Assembly: GCF_052115865.1 (NCBI RefSeq)
Contig: NZ_JBQKME010000002.1
Location: 1-64,000 of the forward strand
Length of the DNA: 64,000 nucleotides
From: Fundicoccus_A sp052115865
GTDB lineage: Bacteria; Bacillota; Bacilli; Lactobacillales; Aerococcaceae
Reading direction: 5' to 3'
Below, in pieces: positions 32,493 through 41,249 of this stretch. Position 1 is the stretch's first letter. Every line of letters starts with the position of its first letter. The position numbers and the translations under genes are program-made. A model generated the notes under the pieces. It was not told where the DNA came from and did no database searches. It saw only the letters and a program-made list of their open reading frames with translations.

Positions 32493-32523
32493 ATTCTAAT
32501 TAGATTAATTATACTAATAGAAT
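32493..32523. promoter_or_regulatory. imperfect dyad upstream of the ABC exporter
   Basis: ATTCTAATTAG (32493-32503) and CTAATAGAAT (32514-32523) form an inverted repeat with one extra base. The location 26 bp ahead of the start suits an operator; the protein that binds is unknown. Confidence 0.4.
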
Positions 32524-32828
32524 ATAATAAAAGACAGACGTTTTCCGATTTATATTAAAATCGTATAAGATTTCTATGAAAATACATAGAAAAATCATAA
32601 GTAAGGCATAAAAATAAGAGGCTCATGTTTAATTTATAATAAATAATTTGCTTGAGAAACGAATGCACTTTTATGTACTCATTTGGAATTCGAGTTAAAC
32701 TTTCTTAACTCGTGGAGGCAACGAACTTAAAAGTTTATATTGGTTGAAGAATCAATCCATTCAAAAAACGCCTGCTCCCTTTAACTCTAAAGGCGCACGC
32801 GTTCTAAATCTTCCTATTTACGAACTTC
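32524..32828. other. intergenic region between ABC exporter and aldo/keto reductase
   Basis: Apart from the exporter's upstream region and the reductase terminator, it holds one clean hairpin, CGAGTTAAactttcTTAACTCG (about 32693-32714), without a T tract. No protein-coding frame of note was seen. An unrecognised small RNA is possible. Confidence 0.4.
32763..32803 (-). terminator. terminator of the aldo/keto reductase gene
   Basis: On the minus strand, AACGCGTGCGCCTTT and AAAGGGAGCAGGCGTT pair with a few bulges and run into TTTTT. Confidence 0.8.
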
Positions 32829-33809
32829 TTAAATCGCTCCTACAACCTCGTGTGGAACATAAAGTTCTTCTAAATAAGTGATGGCTTCGCTACTTAATTC
32901 GATATCAATCGCTCCCACTGCATCATTTAAATGACTTTCTTTTGTTGCACCAATAATTGGGGCAACGACCGATTCTTTTTGCAATAGCCATGCTAAGGCA
33001 ACTTGAGAACGTAAGATGCCCATTTCATCGGCAATTTTGGCGACACGTTTTACAATTAATTGATCTTGTTCTTTTGTACGGTCATATTTTTCTTTTGCAG
33101 TTTTATCCGTATTAAATCGTTTAGTCTCTGCAGACCAATCACGGGTTAAACGTCCTGCTGCTAACGGACTATATGGCGTTACAGCAATCATTTGGTCATC
33201 ACACAGTGGCATCATTTCACGTTCTTCCTCGCGATACAGCAAGTTCAAATGATTTTGCATGGAAACAAATTGAGTCCAACCATTTTTATCTGCCACATGT
33301 TGGGCTTTAGCAAATTGCCATGCATACATGGAGGATGCTCCGATATAACGGACTTTACCCGATTTAACGATATCATGTAAGGCTTCCATTGTTTCTTCAA
33401 TAGGTGTATTGTAATCCCAGCGATGGATAATATATAAATCGATATAGTCCATTTGTAGGCGTTCTAAACTCTGATCCACTTGATGCATTAAAGCTTTACG
33501 TGACAAGCCTTGACTATTTGGCCCATCTTTCATCCCCATAAAAGCCTTGGTTGCCACAACAATTTCATCACGCTTTGCAAATTGATTAAGGGCCTTCCCT
33601 AAAATTCGTTCACTTGCTCCATATGAATAAATATTAGCGGTGTCAAAAAAGTTAATTCCTAAACCTAAAGCATGCTTAATGACTTTAAAACTCTCTTCTT
33701 CTTCAAGTACCCACTCATGAAATCCACTATTAGGTTCTCCAAAGCCCATCGCTCCTAAACAGATGGGTGAAACATCCATGCCGGTCCGACCAAACTTAAC
33801 ATACTTCAT
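32829..33809 (-). CDS. aldo/keto reductase
   Basis: This 326-residue NADPH-dependent oxidoreductase has the TIM-barrel family pattern. Catalytic Asp and Tyr lie in FFDTANIYSYG (near residue 55), Lys in VVATKAF (near 88) and His in YIIHRWD (near 129). The cofactor-binding end is VVAPIIGATKESHL. Close relatives reduce reactive aldehydes and diketones. Start ATG with AAGGGGG upstream. It is monocistronic between clpB and the ABC exporter. Substrate unknown; a carbonyl-detoxification role fits the stress genes nearby. Confidence 0.93.
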   Translation of the reverse strand: MKYVKFGRTGMDVSPICLGAMGFGEPNSGFHEWVLEEEESFKVIKHALGLGINFFDTANIYSYGASERILGKALNQFAKRDEIVVATKAFMGMKDGPNSQGLSRKALMHQVDQSLERLQMDYIDLYIIHRWDYNTPIEETMEALHDIVKSGKVRYIGASSMYAWQFAKAQHVADKNGWTQFVSMQNHLNLLYREEEREMMPLCDDQMIAVTPYSPLAAGRLTRDWSAETKRFNTDKTAKEKYDRTKEQDQLIVKRVAKIADEMGILRSQVALAWLLQKESVVAPIIGATKESHLNDAVGAIDIELSSEAITYLEELYVPHEVVGAI

Positions 33810-33916
33810 TACAGTTCCCCCTTAAAGAACAAATTCATTCCATAGAAAAAGCCCTAGCAACTGACTTACTTCAATATATCAAACTGATGATTGAAAGTAA
33901 ATCTATTGCTAAGGCA

Positions 33917-33928
33917 GTGATATTTATT
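33917..33928 (+). repeat. GTGATATTTATT motif, copy 5
   Basis: Exact 12-mer located 7 bp past the clpB stop codon (plus-strand reading), in the gap before the reductase gene. Confidence 0.7.
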
Positions 33929-33934
33929 TAGAGG

Positions 33935-36544
33935 TTATTCGACATTTAAGGGTTGGGTTTCGAATTCAATATGGTCATCGACGAGTTTCACATGTACGAT
34001 GGATTGCGGTGTAATATCACCTTTAATGATTCCTCTAGCTAGAGGAGTTTCAATTTCACGTGTGATAAAGCGCATTAACGGGCGTGCTCCGTAAATAGGA
34101 TCATAACCATTTTCGGCTAACCATTGAGCGGCTTCCGGCTCTAGGTCTAATTCTATTTCTTGGTAAGCTAGGCGATTTTCCAAGCTAGATAGCATTTTAT
34201 ACACAATTTTACTCATATGATCCATGCTTAGCGGTGTAAAGAAGACAATGTCATCAATCCGGTTTAAAAATTCAGGTTTGAAGTGCGCATTTAAGTTCGC
34301 TCTAACCTGCTTAGCTGTTTCATCAGCAATTTTACCTGATTCATCCACGCCGTCTAAAAGAAGATGGGATCCAATGTTACTTGTCATAATTAAAACTGTA
34401 TTTTTAAAGTCAACTAAGCGACCTTTGGAGTCAGTTAAGCGACCATCATCTAATACTTGTAATAAAATATTGAAGACATCTGGGTGGGCTTTTTCAATTT
34501 CGTCTAATAAGATAATTGAATAGGGATTGCGTCTGACAGCTTCTGTTAGCTGTCCGCCTTCTTCATAACCAATATATCCTGGAGGGGCACCCACTAAGCG
34601 AGACACATTATGTTTTTCCATATATTCAGACATATCGATACGAATCAAATGTGATTCATCATCAAAGAGTGCTTCAGCTAACGTTTTTGCTAATTCGGTT
34701 TTACCTACTCCTGTTGGACCTAAGAATAAGAATGAACCAATCGGACGATTTGGATTTTGTAAGCCAGCTCTTGAACGAAGAACCGCTTCAGATACTTTTT
34801 CAACAGCTTCTTCTTGTCCAATCACGCGTTGATGTAAAATCTCATCTAAGCGCAATAATTTTTCTCTTTCACCTTCAACGAGTTTAGTAACCGGAATACC
34901 TGTTAAACGACCGACTACTTTTGCAATGTCTTCATCGGTCACACTTTCTTGGGTGAGTCGTTGGTTATCTTTGAGTTCATTTTCATTTTCGAGAGCTTTT
35001 AATTCTTTTTCTAATGTTGGAATGCGGCCATGTCTTAATTCCGCTGCTTTTTCTAAATCATACTCTGATTCTGATTCCTCTAATTGGCGTCTAGCTTGTT
35101 CTAATTCTTGACGTTTATCAGAGACGGTCTTCATGGCTTCTTTTTCAATTTCCCAACGCATTTTAAGATTATTCGCTTCTTCTCTTAAATCAGCTAATTC
35201 TTCTCGTAAAATTTCAAGTCGTTTTTTACTGGCGTCATCTGTTTCTTTTTTCAAAGCAGCTTCTTCAATTTCAAGTTGCATTAGACGACGGTTAACTTGG
35301 TCCATTTCAGTCGGAACAGAATTCATTTCTACACGAATGGTCGCACAGGCTTCATCCACTAAATCGATTGCCTTGTCTGGTAAGAAACGGTCAGTAATAT
35401 AGCGATTAGATAGAGTTGCAGCTGCTACTAAAGCATTGTCATGAATATTAACGCCATGGTGAATTTCGTAACGCTCTTTTAAGCCACGCAAAATACTAAT
35501 CGTATCTTCCACTGTTGGTTCTTTTACCATAACCCGTTGGAAACGTCTTTCTAAAGCCTTATCTTTTTCAATATTTTCACGGTATTCATCCAATGTTGTA
35601 GCACCAATACAGTGCAATTCACCCCGTGCTAACATTGGTTTTAAGATATTACCTGCATCCATGGAGCCTTCTGTTTTCCCAGCCCCAACAATCGTATGAA
35701 TTTCATCAATAAATAAAATAATTTGTCCTTCGGATTTGGTTACTTCATTTAAAACAGCTTTAAGACGTTCTTCAAATTCTCCACGATATTTAGCTCCCGC
35801 AATTAAAGCACCCATATCCAATGAAAAGATTTCTTTATCTTTTAAATTCTCAGGGACATCTTTACGAACGATCCGATGAGCGAGTCCTTCGATAATAGCC
35901 GTTTTACCTACACCAGGTTCTCCAATTAGAACGGGATTATTTTTAGTTTTACGTGATAAAATTCGAATCACGTCGCGAATTTCTTCATCACGACCAATGA
36001 CGGGATCTAATTTGTTTTCTTTCACGGCTTTATTTAAATTAGTGGCATATTTTTCTAACGATTCATATGTTTCTTCTTGATTTTGTTTTGTCACACGTTC
36101 TCCTCCTCTCAGTTGTTCAATTCTATTTTGCATTTTTTCTTTTGTCACACCAATAGAAAGCAAAAACTTCGTTAATGGGTGTTGTGTCTGTTCATATAAA
36201 GCCAGCAAAAATGTTTCTGTTGCTAAATATTCATCTTGAAATGTTTGAGCAATTTGATTGGCATCTGCAAATAGCTGGCTCAAAGGTTGGCTTATATTCT
36301 GGCCATATTGAACCGATGTACCAGTCACGCTTGCTATTTTATCAATTTCATTTTCAATCAATTGTTTAAATTCACCGATTGGCGTATCTAAATCTTGATA
36401 CAGTTGGTGGGCAAAATGATTGTCTTGTACAAAGATTAACCATAGATGCGGTATATCAATCATTTGATGTTTACGCGTAATAGCAACTTGCTGTGCCTGA
36501 GTTAAACTTTCTTGCATCGTTGTAGTCATTTTTTCAATCATCAT
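33935..36544 (-). CDS. clpB: ClpB-type disaggregase (Hsp100)
   Basis: This 869-residue AAA+ chaperone dissolves protein aggregates with the DnaK system. In order: an N-terminal Clp repeat domain (1-140), AAA-1 with Walker A GEPGVGKT (near 205), a coiled-coil middle domain (about 400-520), and AAA-2 with GPTGVGKT (near 605) and a typical Clp C-terminal domain. The long middle domain separates ClpB from ClpC/ClpE. The ATG at 36544 follows AAAGGA. Two CtsR-type sites (36570-36586 and 36646-36662) lie upstream, the distal one on the -35 box, so heat-shock control by CtsR is very likely. Confidence 0.95.
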   Translation of the reverse strand: MMIEKMTTTMQESLTQAQQVAITRKHQMIDIPHLWLIFVQDNHFAHQLYQDLDTPIGEFKQLIENEIDKIASVTGTSVQYGQNISQPLSQLFADANQIAQTFQDEYLATETFLLALYEQTQHPLTKFLLSIGVTKEKMQNRIEQLRGGERVTKQNQEETYESLEKYATNLNKAVKENKLDPVIGRDEEIRDVIRILSRKTKNNPVLIGEPGVGKTAIIEGLAHRIVRKDVPENLKDKEIFSLDMGALIAGAKYRGEFEERLKAVLNEVTKSEGQIILFIDEIHTIVGAGKTEGSMDAGNILKPMLARGELHCIGATTLDEYRENIEKDKALERRFQRVMVKEPTVEDTISILRGLKERYEIHHGVNIHDNALVAAATLSNRYITDRFLPDKAIDLVDEACATIRVEMNSVPTEMDQVNRRLMQLEIEEAALKKETDDASKKRLEILREELADLREEANNLKMRWEIEKEAMKTVSDKRQELEQARRQLEESESEYDLEKAAELRHGRIPTLEKELKALENENELKDNQRLTQESVTDEDIAKVVGRLTGIPVTKLVEGEREKLLRLDEILHQRVIGQEEAVEKVSEAVLRSRAGLQNPNRPIGSFLFLGPTGVGKTELAKTLAEALFDDESHLIRIDMSEYMEKHNVSRLVGAPPGYIGYEEGGQLTEAVRRNPYSIILLDEIEKAHPDVFNILLQVLDDGRLTDSKGRLVDFKNTVLIMTSNIGSHLLLDGVDESGKIADETAKQVRANLNAHFKPEFLNRIDDIVFFTPLSMDHMSKIVYKMLSSLENRLAYQEIELDLEPEAAQWLAENGYDPIYGARPLMRFITREIETPLARGIIKGDITPQSIVHVKLVDDHIEFETQPLNVE

Positions 36545-36569
36545 TTCACATCCTTTATTTATTTTCATT

Positions 36570-36586
36570 TAGTCAAAATTGGTCAA
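36570..36586 (+). promoter_or_regulatory. CtsR operator, proximal (clpB leader)
   Basis: AGTCAAA-att-GGTCAAT matches the CtsR direct-repeat consensus (RGTCAAA, 3-nt spacing, RGTCAAA) with one mismatch. It lies in the untranslated leader just ahead of clpB. Confidence 0.8.
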
Positions 36587-36632
36587 TAAAATCTAACCAA
36601 AAAAGAAAGCCCATCTAATTGAGCTTAATTAC

Positions 36633-36662
36633 ATTATACACCTTTAGTCAGGATTGGTCAAT
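36633..36662 (-). promoter_or_regulatory. clpB promoter overlapped by distal CtsR operator
   Basis: The minus strand carries TTGACC (36656-36661), exactly 17 bp, and TATAAT (36633-36638). On the plus strand AGTCAGG-att-GGTCAAT (36646-36662) is a second CtsR-type direct repeat sitting on the -35 box. Confidence 0.8.
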
Positions 36663-36675
36663 CATTTTATCTGAT

Positions 36676-37062
36676 TTATTTATTTTTAAATGAACTTTCA
36701 GTTTGATAGGTTTCAAGATATAACTCCAAGGCAATACTATCAATATTAATACCCGAGTCATATCTGTATGCATCAAGTAAAAGTGGCTGGAAATACTGAA
36801 TAAATGATTCAATAGCGCTTAAATGATGAATGACAGAATGATTATTTGTTTGTGACAGATATTGAAAGTAAGCTTCTTCAATGAGACTGTCTATTTTTTG
36901 ACGGTCTTCTTGCATTAAATAAGGGAAACTCGTTCGTATATCTGTAGCGATTCGGGATGGATCAGCATATAAAAAGATATAGATTTGAAATTGATCCAAA
37001 AACGGTTTTGCATTTTCCGCTAAATTTACTGAATGTGTAATAAATTGTTTTTCTTTGGTCAA
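36676..37062 (-). CDS. hypothetical protein linked to the MIP18 gene
   Basis: This 128-residue protein is not one I recognise. It is predicted mostly helical, without signal peptide, membrane helix or cysteine motif. The middle, ATDIRTSFPYLMQEDRQKIDSLIEEAYFQYL, looks amphipathic. Translation starts at a TTG (37062) with AAAGGAAAGGG eight bases upstream. It begins 17 bp after the MIP18 gene on the same strand, so they are almost surely co-transcribed and may share a role. Confidence 0.6.
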   Translation of the reverse strand: MTKEKQFITHSVNLAENAKPFLDQFQIYIFLYADPSRIATDIRTSFPYLMQEDRQKIDSLIEEAYFQYLSQTNNHSVIHHLSAIESFIQYFQPLLLDAYRYDSGINIDSIALELYLETYQTESSFKNK

Positions 37063-37079
37063 AAATATTTCCCTTTCCT

Positions 37080-37406
37080 TTATGCTCTAATTCCTAAGGC
37101 TATTTTGGCATAGCGACTCATTTTGTCAGGTGTCCACGCTGGATACCAAACAAATTCGATTTCAACATCTGTAATAGCGGCAATTTTTTTTACTTCACGA
37201 TTGATGTCATCGACGATAACATCTACTAAAGGACAGCCAGTTGTTGTTAGCGTCATTTCAATATGACATATTCCAGCATCATCAATGCCGACATTATAAA
37301 TTAATCCTAAATTAACTAAATCAATGCCTAACTCCGGGTCAATCACTTTTTCTAAGGCTTCATAAACTGTGGTTAATAATTCTTCATTTTTATCTAATAA
37401 ATTCAT
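37080..37406 (-). CDS. MIP18/DUF59-family protein (SufT/PaaD-like)
   Basis: This 108-residue single-domain protein carries the family pattern VIDPELGIDLVNLGLIYNV (near residue 20) and the conserved cysteine in TTTGCPLVD (near 61). DUF59 proteins help iron-sulfur cluster assembly or insertion in bacteria. No suf genes are present in the window. I place the start at ATG 37406, eight bases after AAAGGA; an ATG at 37427 overlaps that site. It is first in an apparent two-gene unit. Confidence 0.85.
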   Translation of the reverse strand: MNLLDKNEELLTTVYEALEKVIDPELGIDLVNLGLIYNVGIDDAGICHIEMTLTTTGCPLVDVIVDDINREVKKIAAITDVEIEFVWYPAWTPDKMSRYAKIALGIRA

Positions 37407-37571
37407 TTTTTCTATCCTTTCCTCCATAATTTAAAGCGAATGTTTTTCTTTACAGGTCACTATTAGTCTAAACCTTCATCTAAGTAAATGAAAGTGATTT
37501 GTTAAATACTTATAAATTCGTTATAATTAAGCCTATCGAATATATCGCATACTTAAGGAGATAATAACTTT

Positions 37572-38399
37572 ATGCAACAACATCTGATTGCCATTGATTT
37601 AGATGGCACAACCTTAAATAATCAATCTAAACTATCTGAATTAACGATACGTACGTTACGCCATCTAGACGAGCTAGGTCATCTTGTTTGTATTGTAACA
37701 GGCCGACCTTATCGAAACAGTGAACATATTTATCGTGAATTAAATATCCATGCCCCAATTGTTAATTTCAATGGTGCTTTGTGTCATTTTCCAAATCATA
37801 GTGGTTATATACCATCTTATCATATTGCTTTGGATCGTGAAATTGCCTTTGAATTGTTTGCCCACCAAAAAGAACTTGAGATAGACTTATTAATGGCTGA
37901 AGGACGTAACCAATTATTTACTTCTTCTATGAATTTGCCAGATAGTCCCTTTGATCCCTTTAATTTAGATCAAATCTCTAGACTATCTAGAGAATCTTTG
38001 ACCTATAACCCGACTGCATTAACTGTTTTTTCATCTGACAATCGTTTAGATAATATCGCAAAAAACATTAATGAAAGATATGGTGATCAAGTTTCGGTTC
38101 GAACTTGGGGTGGACAACTACCCTGCTTGGAAGTTGTACGTAAAGGGATTAATAAAGCTGTTGGCGTACAAGCAATTGCGAATTTTCACCGTATTCCACA
38201 AGAAGCCGTTATTGCCTTTGGTGATGAAGATAACGATATCGAAATGATTGATTTTGCAGGACATGGTGTTGCCATGAAAAATGCCATTGATGAAGTTAAA
38301 GCTGTTGCAAATGCTCAAACGAACTTTACAAATGATCAAGAAGGACTTGCCAAATACTTAATTGAATACTTCGACATCAAATCTTCTGATTTATACTAA
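37572..38399 (+). CDS. Cof-type HAD hydrolase
   Basis: This 275-residue phosphatase of the HAD superfamily, Cof subfamily, has the nucleophile motif AIDLDGT (Asp near residues 9 and 11) and motif II in VTGRP. The capping domain occupies the middle (about 85-190), Lys lies in KGINKAVGV, and motif IV is AFGDEDNDIEM. Members dephosphorylate sugar phosphates, FMN or PLP; substrate unknown. Start ATG with AAGGAG upstream. A separate Cof-type gene lies at 46422 in the housekeeping block. Confidence 0.92.
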   Translation: MQQHLIAIDLDGTTLNNQSKLSELTIRTLRHLDELGHLVCIVTGRPYRNSEHIYRELNIHAPIVNFNGALCHFPNHSGYIPSYHIALDREIAFELFAHQKELEIDLLMAEGRNQLFTSSMNLPDSPFDPFNLDQISRLSRESLTYNPTALTVFSSDNRLDNIAKNINERYGDQVSVRTWGGQLPCLEVVRKGINKAVGVQAIANFHRIPQEAVIAFGDEDNDIEMIDFAGHGVAMKNAIDEVKAVANAQTNFTNDQEGLAKYLIEYFDIKSSDLY

Positions 38400-38409
38400 T
38401 AAGCATAAT

Positions 38410-38445
38410 AAAACCAACATTTCTGTAAAACGAAATGTTGGTTTT
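38410..38445. terminator. bidirectional terminator
   Basis: A perfect 14-bp stem, AAAACCAACATTTC/GAAATGTTGGTTTT, lies between the convergent HAD and yitT genes. Confidence 0.88.
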
Positions 38446-38449
38446 ATAG

Positions 38450-39376
38450 TTATATTACTAATTGCTCATGCTTTCTTACATCTTCACGCATTTGGTTTTG
38501 TTGATCTCTATTTAAAAAGTTCCCCATAACTTTATTGGATTGAATAATATTAACAAAAGCACTTGGATCGATATCAGCTATGATTAATTGTAATGAATGA
38601 AGTTCGTAACGGTTGATCACAACCATTAAGACATCTCTCGATGCACCTGAATAACCACCGCGGCCATTTATTATCGTTGCACCACGCAAAAGACGTTCAT
38701 GGATATTTTTTAGCATGGTTGGTGTTTTATCAGTGACAATGAAAACCGTCAATCGTTGATCATTCGTATGAATGGCATCGATCATCCAGCCAGCAACAAA
38801 AATAGCAATGATTGAATACAGGGCTACTTCCCAATTAAATAAGATACCTGAACCTACAATAATAAACAGATTGATGATAAATGTTAAAAATCCTACGTTC
38901 ATCTCCATGACACGGGATAAATAGATGGTTAAAATATCAAGTCCACCACCGGATAATCCAAACTTAATCACTACACCTGTACCAACACCACCGATAACCC
39001 CACCGACAATGGCATTTAATAAGGGTTCTTGCGAAACATGTACAACAGGTATTAGGTTTGTCATGAGCGTCGTTAAAACAACGACTACGATTGTCATAAT
39101 CGTAAAATGTCTACCTAGTTTAAACCATGATAAAAATAATAATGGGACATTAATAATAAAGTACAAATTGGCTGTATTCATTATATGTCCATAGGCGGTT
39201 TGTTCAGTAAAGTAAGTCAATAATTGAGCAATACCTATGGCACCACTACTATAAATATTTCCTGGTATGTAAAACATATTTAAACTGACTGCGAAACATG
39301 TAGCAGCAAATAAAGCAACTAACAACTGAAAAATAAAATTAGCTCTGGGATTATTGCTTAAATATTGGTTAATCAC
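38450..39376 (-). CDS. YitT-family membrane protein with DUF2179 domain
   Basis: This 308-residue protein has about six membrane helices with the YitT pattern (SSGAIGIAQLL near residue 40 and GGVIGGVGTGVVIKFGLSGGGLDILTIYLSR near 130). A soluble C-terminal DUF2179 domain follows (from about 210, with GATIINGRGGYSGASRDVLMVVINRYEL). The domain is thought to bind small ligands. It is a paralogue of the shorter protein at 25883. It is followed upstream (18 bp) by the 144-residue hypothetical gene, likely the same unit. Confidence 0.9.
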   Translation of the reverse strand: MINQYLSNNPRANFIFQLLVALFAATCFAVSLNMFYIPGNIYSSGAIGIAQLLTYFTEQTAYGHIMNTANLYFIINVPLLFLSWFKLGRHFTIMTIVVVVLTTLMTNLIPVVHVSQEPLLNAIVGGVIGGVGTGVVIKFGLSGGGLDILTIYLSRVMEMNVGFLTFIINLFIIVGSGILFNWEVALYSIIAIFVAGWMIDAIHTNDQRLTVFIVTDKTPTMLKNIHERLLRGATIINGRGGYSGASRDVLMVVINRYELHSLQLIIADIDPSAFVNIIQSNKVMGNFLNRDQQNQMREDVRKHEQLVI

Positions 39377-39394
39377 TCACTCACCTTCACTTTC

Positions 39395-39829
39395 TTATTC
39401 AGGACGAGTACCTAAGGTATTATCTAATTCCATTTTTAGATTTCGTGCAATTTTTGAGCCAAATACAATTGTCTCATATAATGGAGTAGCTTCTTCTGTC
39501 ATACGCAATAAGCTTCTTAAGAAAATTTCACCATCTCCAGCTAAAAATAAGCTATAATAACCTGTTTTCATTTCATTTAATTCGTTAATTAATTCTAATG
39601 CTTCACCACGTTTATTATAGTCCATGACTGAATGGATATTTCTAAAGATAATTTGAGCATCAGATGAAGTTTTATCGGTATTTTGAATAATCACTTCAAC
39701 TACTAATGCTAATTCTTTAGTTACTCTAATTTGAAAACGATATAAGTGGTGTCCATCTTCAATCTCTTGATAACTAGCTGGTAATTTTTTTTCTTTTAAA
39801 ATTGCTTCGAAATTTTCTTTTAAAGACAT
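39395..39829 (-). CDS. hypothetical protein, possibly YbjN-like fold
   Basis: This 144-residue protein is cytoplasmic, with no signal peptide or membrane helix. The alternating strand/helix pattern (HHLYRFQIRVTKELALVVEVIIQ, then a central helix and GYYSLFLAGDGEIFLRSLLRM) recalls the YbjN/secretion-chaperone-like fold, but this is only an impression. The start ATG is preceded by AAGGAG. It lies just upstream of the DUF2179-type yitT on the same strand, with 18 bp between them. Confidence 0.5.
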   Translation of the reverse strand: MSLKENFEAILKEKKLPASYQEIEDGHHLYRFQIRVTKELALVVEVIIQNTDKTSSDAQIIFRNIHSVMDYNKRGEALELINELNEMKTGYYSLFLAGDGEIFLRSLLRMTEEATPLYETIVFGSKIARNLKMELDNTLGTRPE

Positions 39830-39898
39830 GTCAAAACTCCTTTTAATTTTTTCATCGTACTTATTCAGTATATCAAATAAATCTATATACGCAAAAGG

Positions 39899-40699
39899 TT
39901 ATTTATTTAACTTTTGATTTAACCAAGACACCGAGTCATACATTGTTTGTAAATAATTGCTAGCACCAAAATGTTCAATGGTTAAGTAACCTTGATAGCC
40001 TCTTTCGTTTAGACGATCTAAAATCGCAGGCATTTGAATCATCCCAGCTCCTACTGAGCTTGCATACACTTTATCTTTGTTCGGTAACACTGTCGGATCT
40101 GCACCTTCAACTACTTGACTAGTTCGGTCTTTCAAATGAACATGGACAATTCGGTCAACTAGTATTTCAAAGGCCTCTAATTCATCTTCCCCACTATAAA
40201 TAAAGTTACCCGTATCAAAAGTATATTTTAGTTCATTTAATGCTTCACCAAAATATAATAAACTTGCAATATCTGGCATAACACTTTCATTAGAGTCAAA
40301 AGGTTCGATTGTCACAGTGATATTTTTAGTTTTGGCGTACTCAATTAATGACCGGAGTCCATTGACGCATCGTGTCATGACCTCATCTTTTGCTATATTA
40401 TCTCTGAGAAAGCCTGGTACAATCAATAGCTTATCCACCCCTAATTCATCTGCAACATCAACGATTCGATTGTCTACTGTATCATCTATTTCAAAATGAC
40501 AATGCTCAAAAATTGAACAAATTTCCATATTAAACATAGCTAATTCTTCTTTAACTGCTTCAATATCATCCAATTCTTGAATCCCGTACTCTAAGGCCGT
40601 TACACCCATTTGACTTAACTGACTTAAAATTTCTTGGCGTGTTTTGCTAGTTTGTCTTACCGCATCATTGATATGTGCGTTAAACATTGCAATTTTCAT
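39899..40699 (-). CDS. sugar phosphate isomerase/epimerase (AP-endonuclease-2 TIM barrel)
   Basis: This 266-residue protein has the xylose-isomerase-like barrel pattern with metal-ligand acids and histidines. They lie in ITVEPFDSN (near residue 148), TFDTGNF (near 183), VHVHLKD (near 212) and LTIEHFGAS (near 249). Start ATG with AGGG upstream. The substrate cannot be inferred; no sugar transport or kinase gene is nearby. It is monocistronic, next to the rplS terminator. Confidence 0.85.
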   Translation of the reverse strand: MKIAMFNAHINDAVRQTSKTRQEILSQLSQMGVTALEYGIQELDDIEAVKEELAMFNMEICSIFEHCHFEIDDTVDNRIVDVADELGVDKLLIVPGFLRDNIAKDEVMTRCVNGLRSLIEYAKTKNITVTIEPFDSNESVMPDIASLLYFGEALNELKYTFDTGNFIYSGEDELEAFEILVDRIVHVHLKDRTSQVVEGADPTVLPNKDKVYASSVGAGMIQMPAILDRLNERGYQGYLTIEHFGASNYLQTMYDSVSWLNQKLNK

Positions 40700-40802
40700 C
40701 TAAAAAACCTCCCTTTAATATTTCAGATACTTATTTATCTTTCATTATAGGCTAAATATAGTAAAGAGACACTTAATTTCTTAATTAAAATTTTCAGACG
40801 AA

Positions 40803-40855
40803 AAAACCAGCTGCTTTCTAGTAAAATTTACATAGAAAACAACTGGTTTATTTTT
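40803..40855 (-). terminator. rplS terminator
   Basis: On the minus strand AAACCAG..TTTTCTA and TAGAAA..CTGGTTT pair around an AT loop and end in TTTTTT. Confidence 0.8.
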
Positions 40856-40895
40856 GACGCCTCGCGCCATTAAATATTTATTTACAAAAGATGAA

Positions 40896-41243
40896 TTATC
40901 TTCCGCGCTCTTGGATACGAGCAGCTCTACCAGATAATTTACGGATGTAGTAAAGTTTAGCACGACGTACTTTACCTTTACGTAATACTTCAATTTTTGC
41001 AACACGTGGTGAATGAACTGGGAAAGTTCTTTCTACACCAACACCGTTAGAAATTTTACGTACAGTGTAAGTTTCGCTAATACCACTTCCACGACGTTTA
41101 ATAACTAAACCTTCGTATAATTGAATACGCTCGCGCTCGCCTTCGACGATCATAGCGTGTACACGAACAGTATCTCCAGGACGAAAGTCAGGAACATCAT
41201 CACGTAATTGAGCTTGAGTAATTTTATCAATAATTTGACTCAT
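40896..41243 (-). CDS. rplS: 50S ribosomal protein L19
   Basis: The 115-residue product is L19, which sits at the 30S-50S interface. The whole length matches the family, from MSQIIDKITQAQLR through RPGDTVRVHAMIVEGERERIQ to LYYIRKLSGRAARIQE. The start ATG at 41243 is preceded by AAAGGAG. It is the last gene of the rpsP-khpA-rimM-trmD-rplS block but has its own promoter and a leader that may bind L19. Confidence 0.97.
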   Translation of the reverse strand: MSQIIDKITQAQLRDDVPDFRPGDTVRVHAMIVEGERERIQLYEGLVIKRRGSGISETYTVRKISNGVGVERTFPVHSPRVAKIEVLRKGKVRRAKLYYIRKLSGRAARIQERGR

Positions 41244-41249
41244 TTTCTT

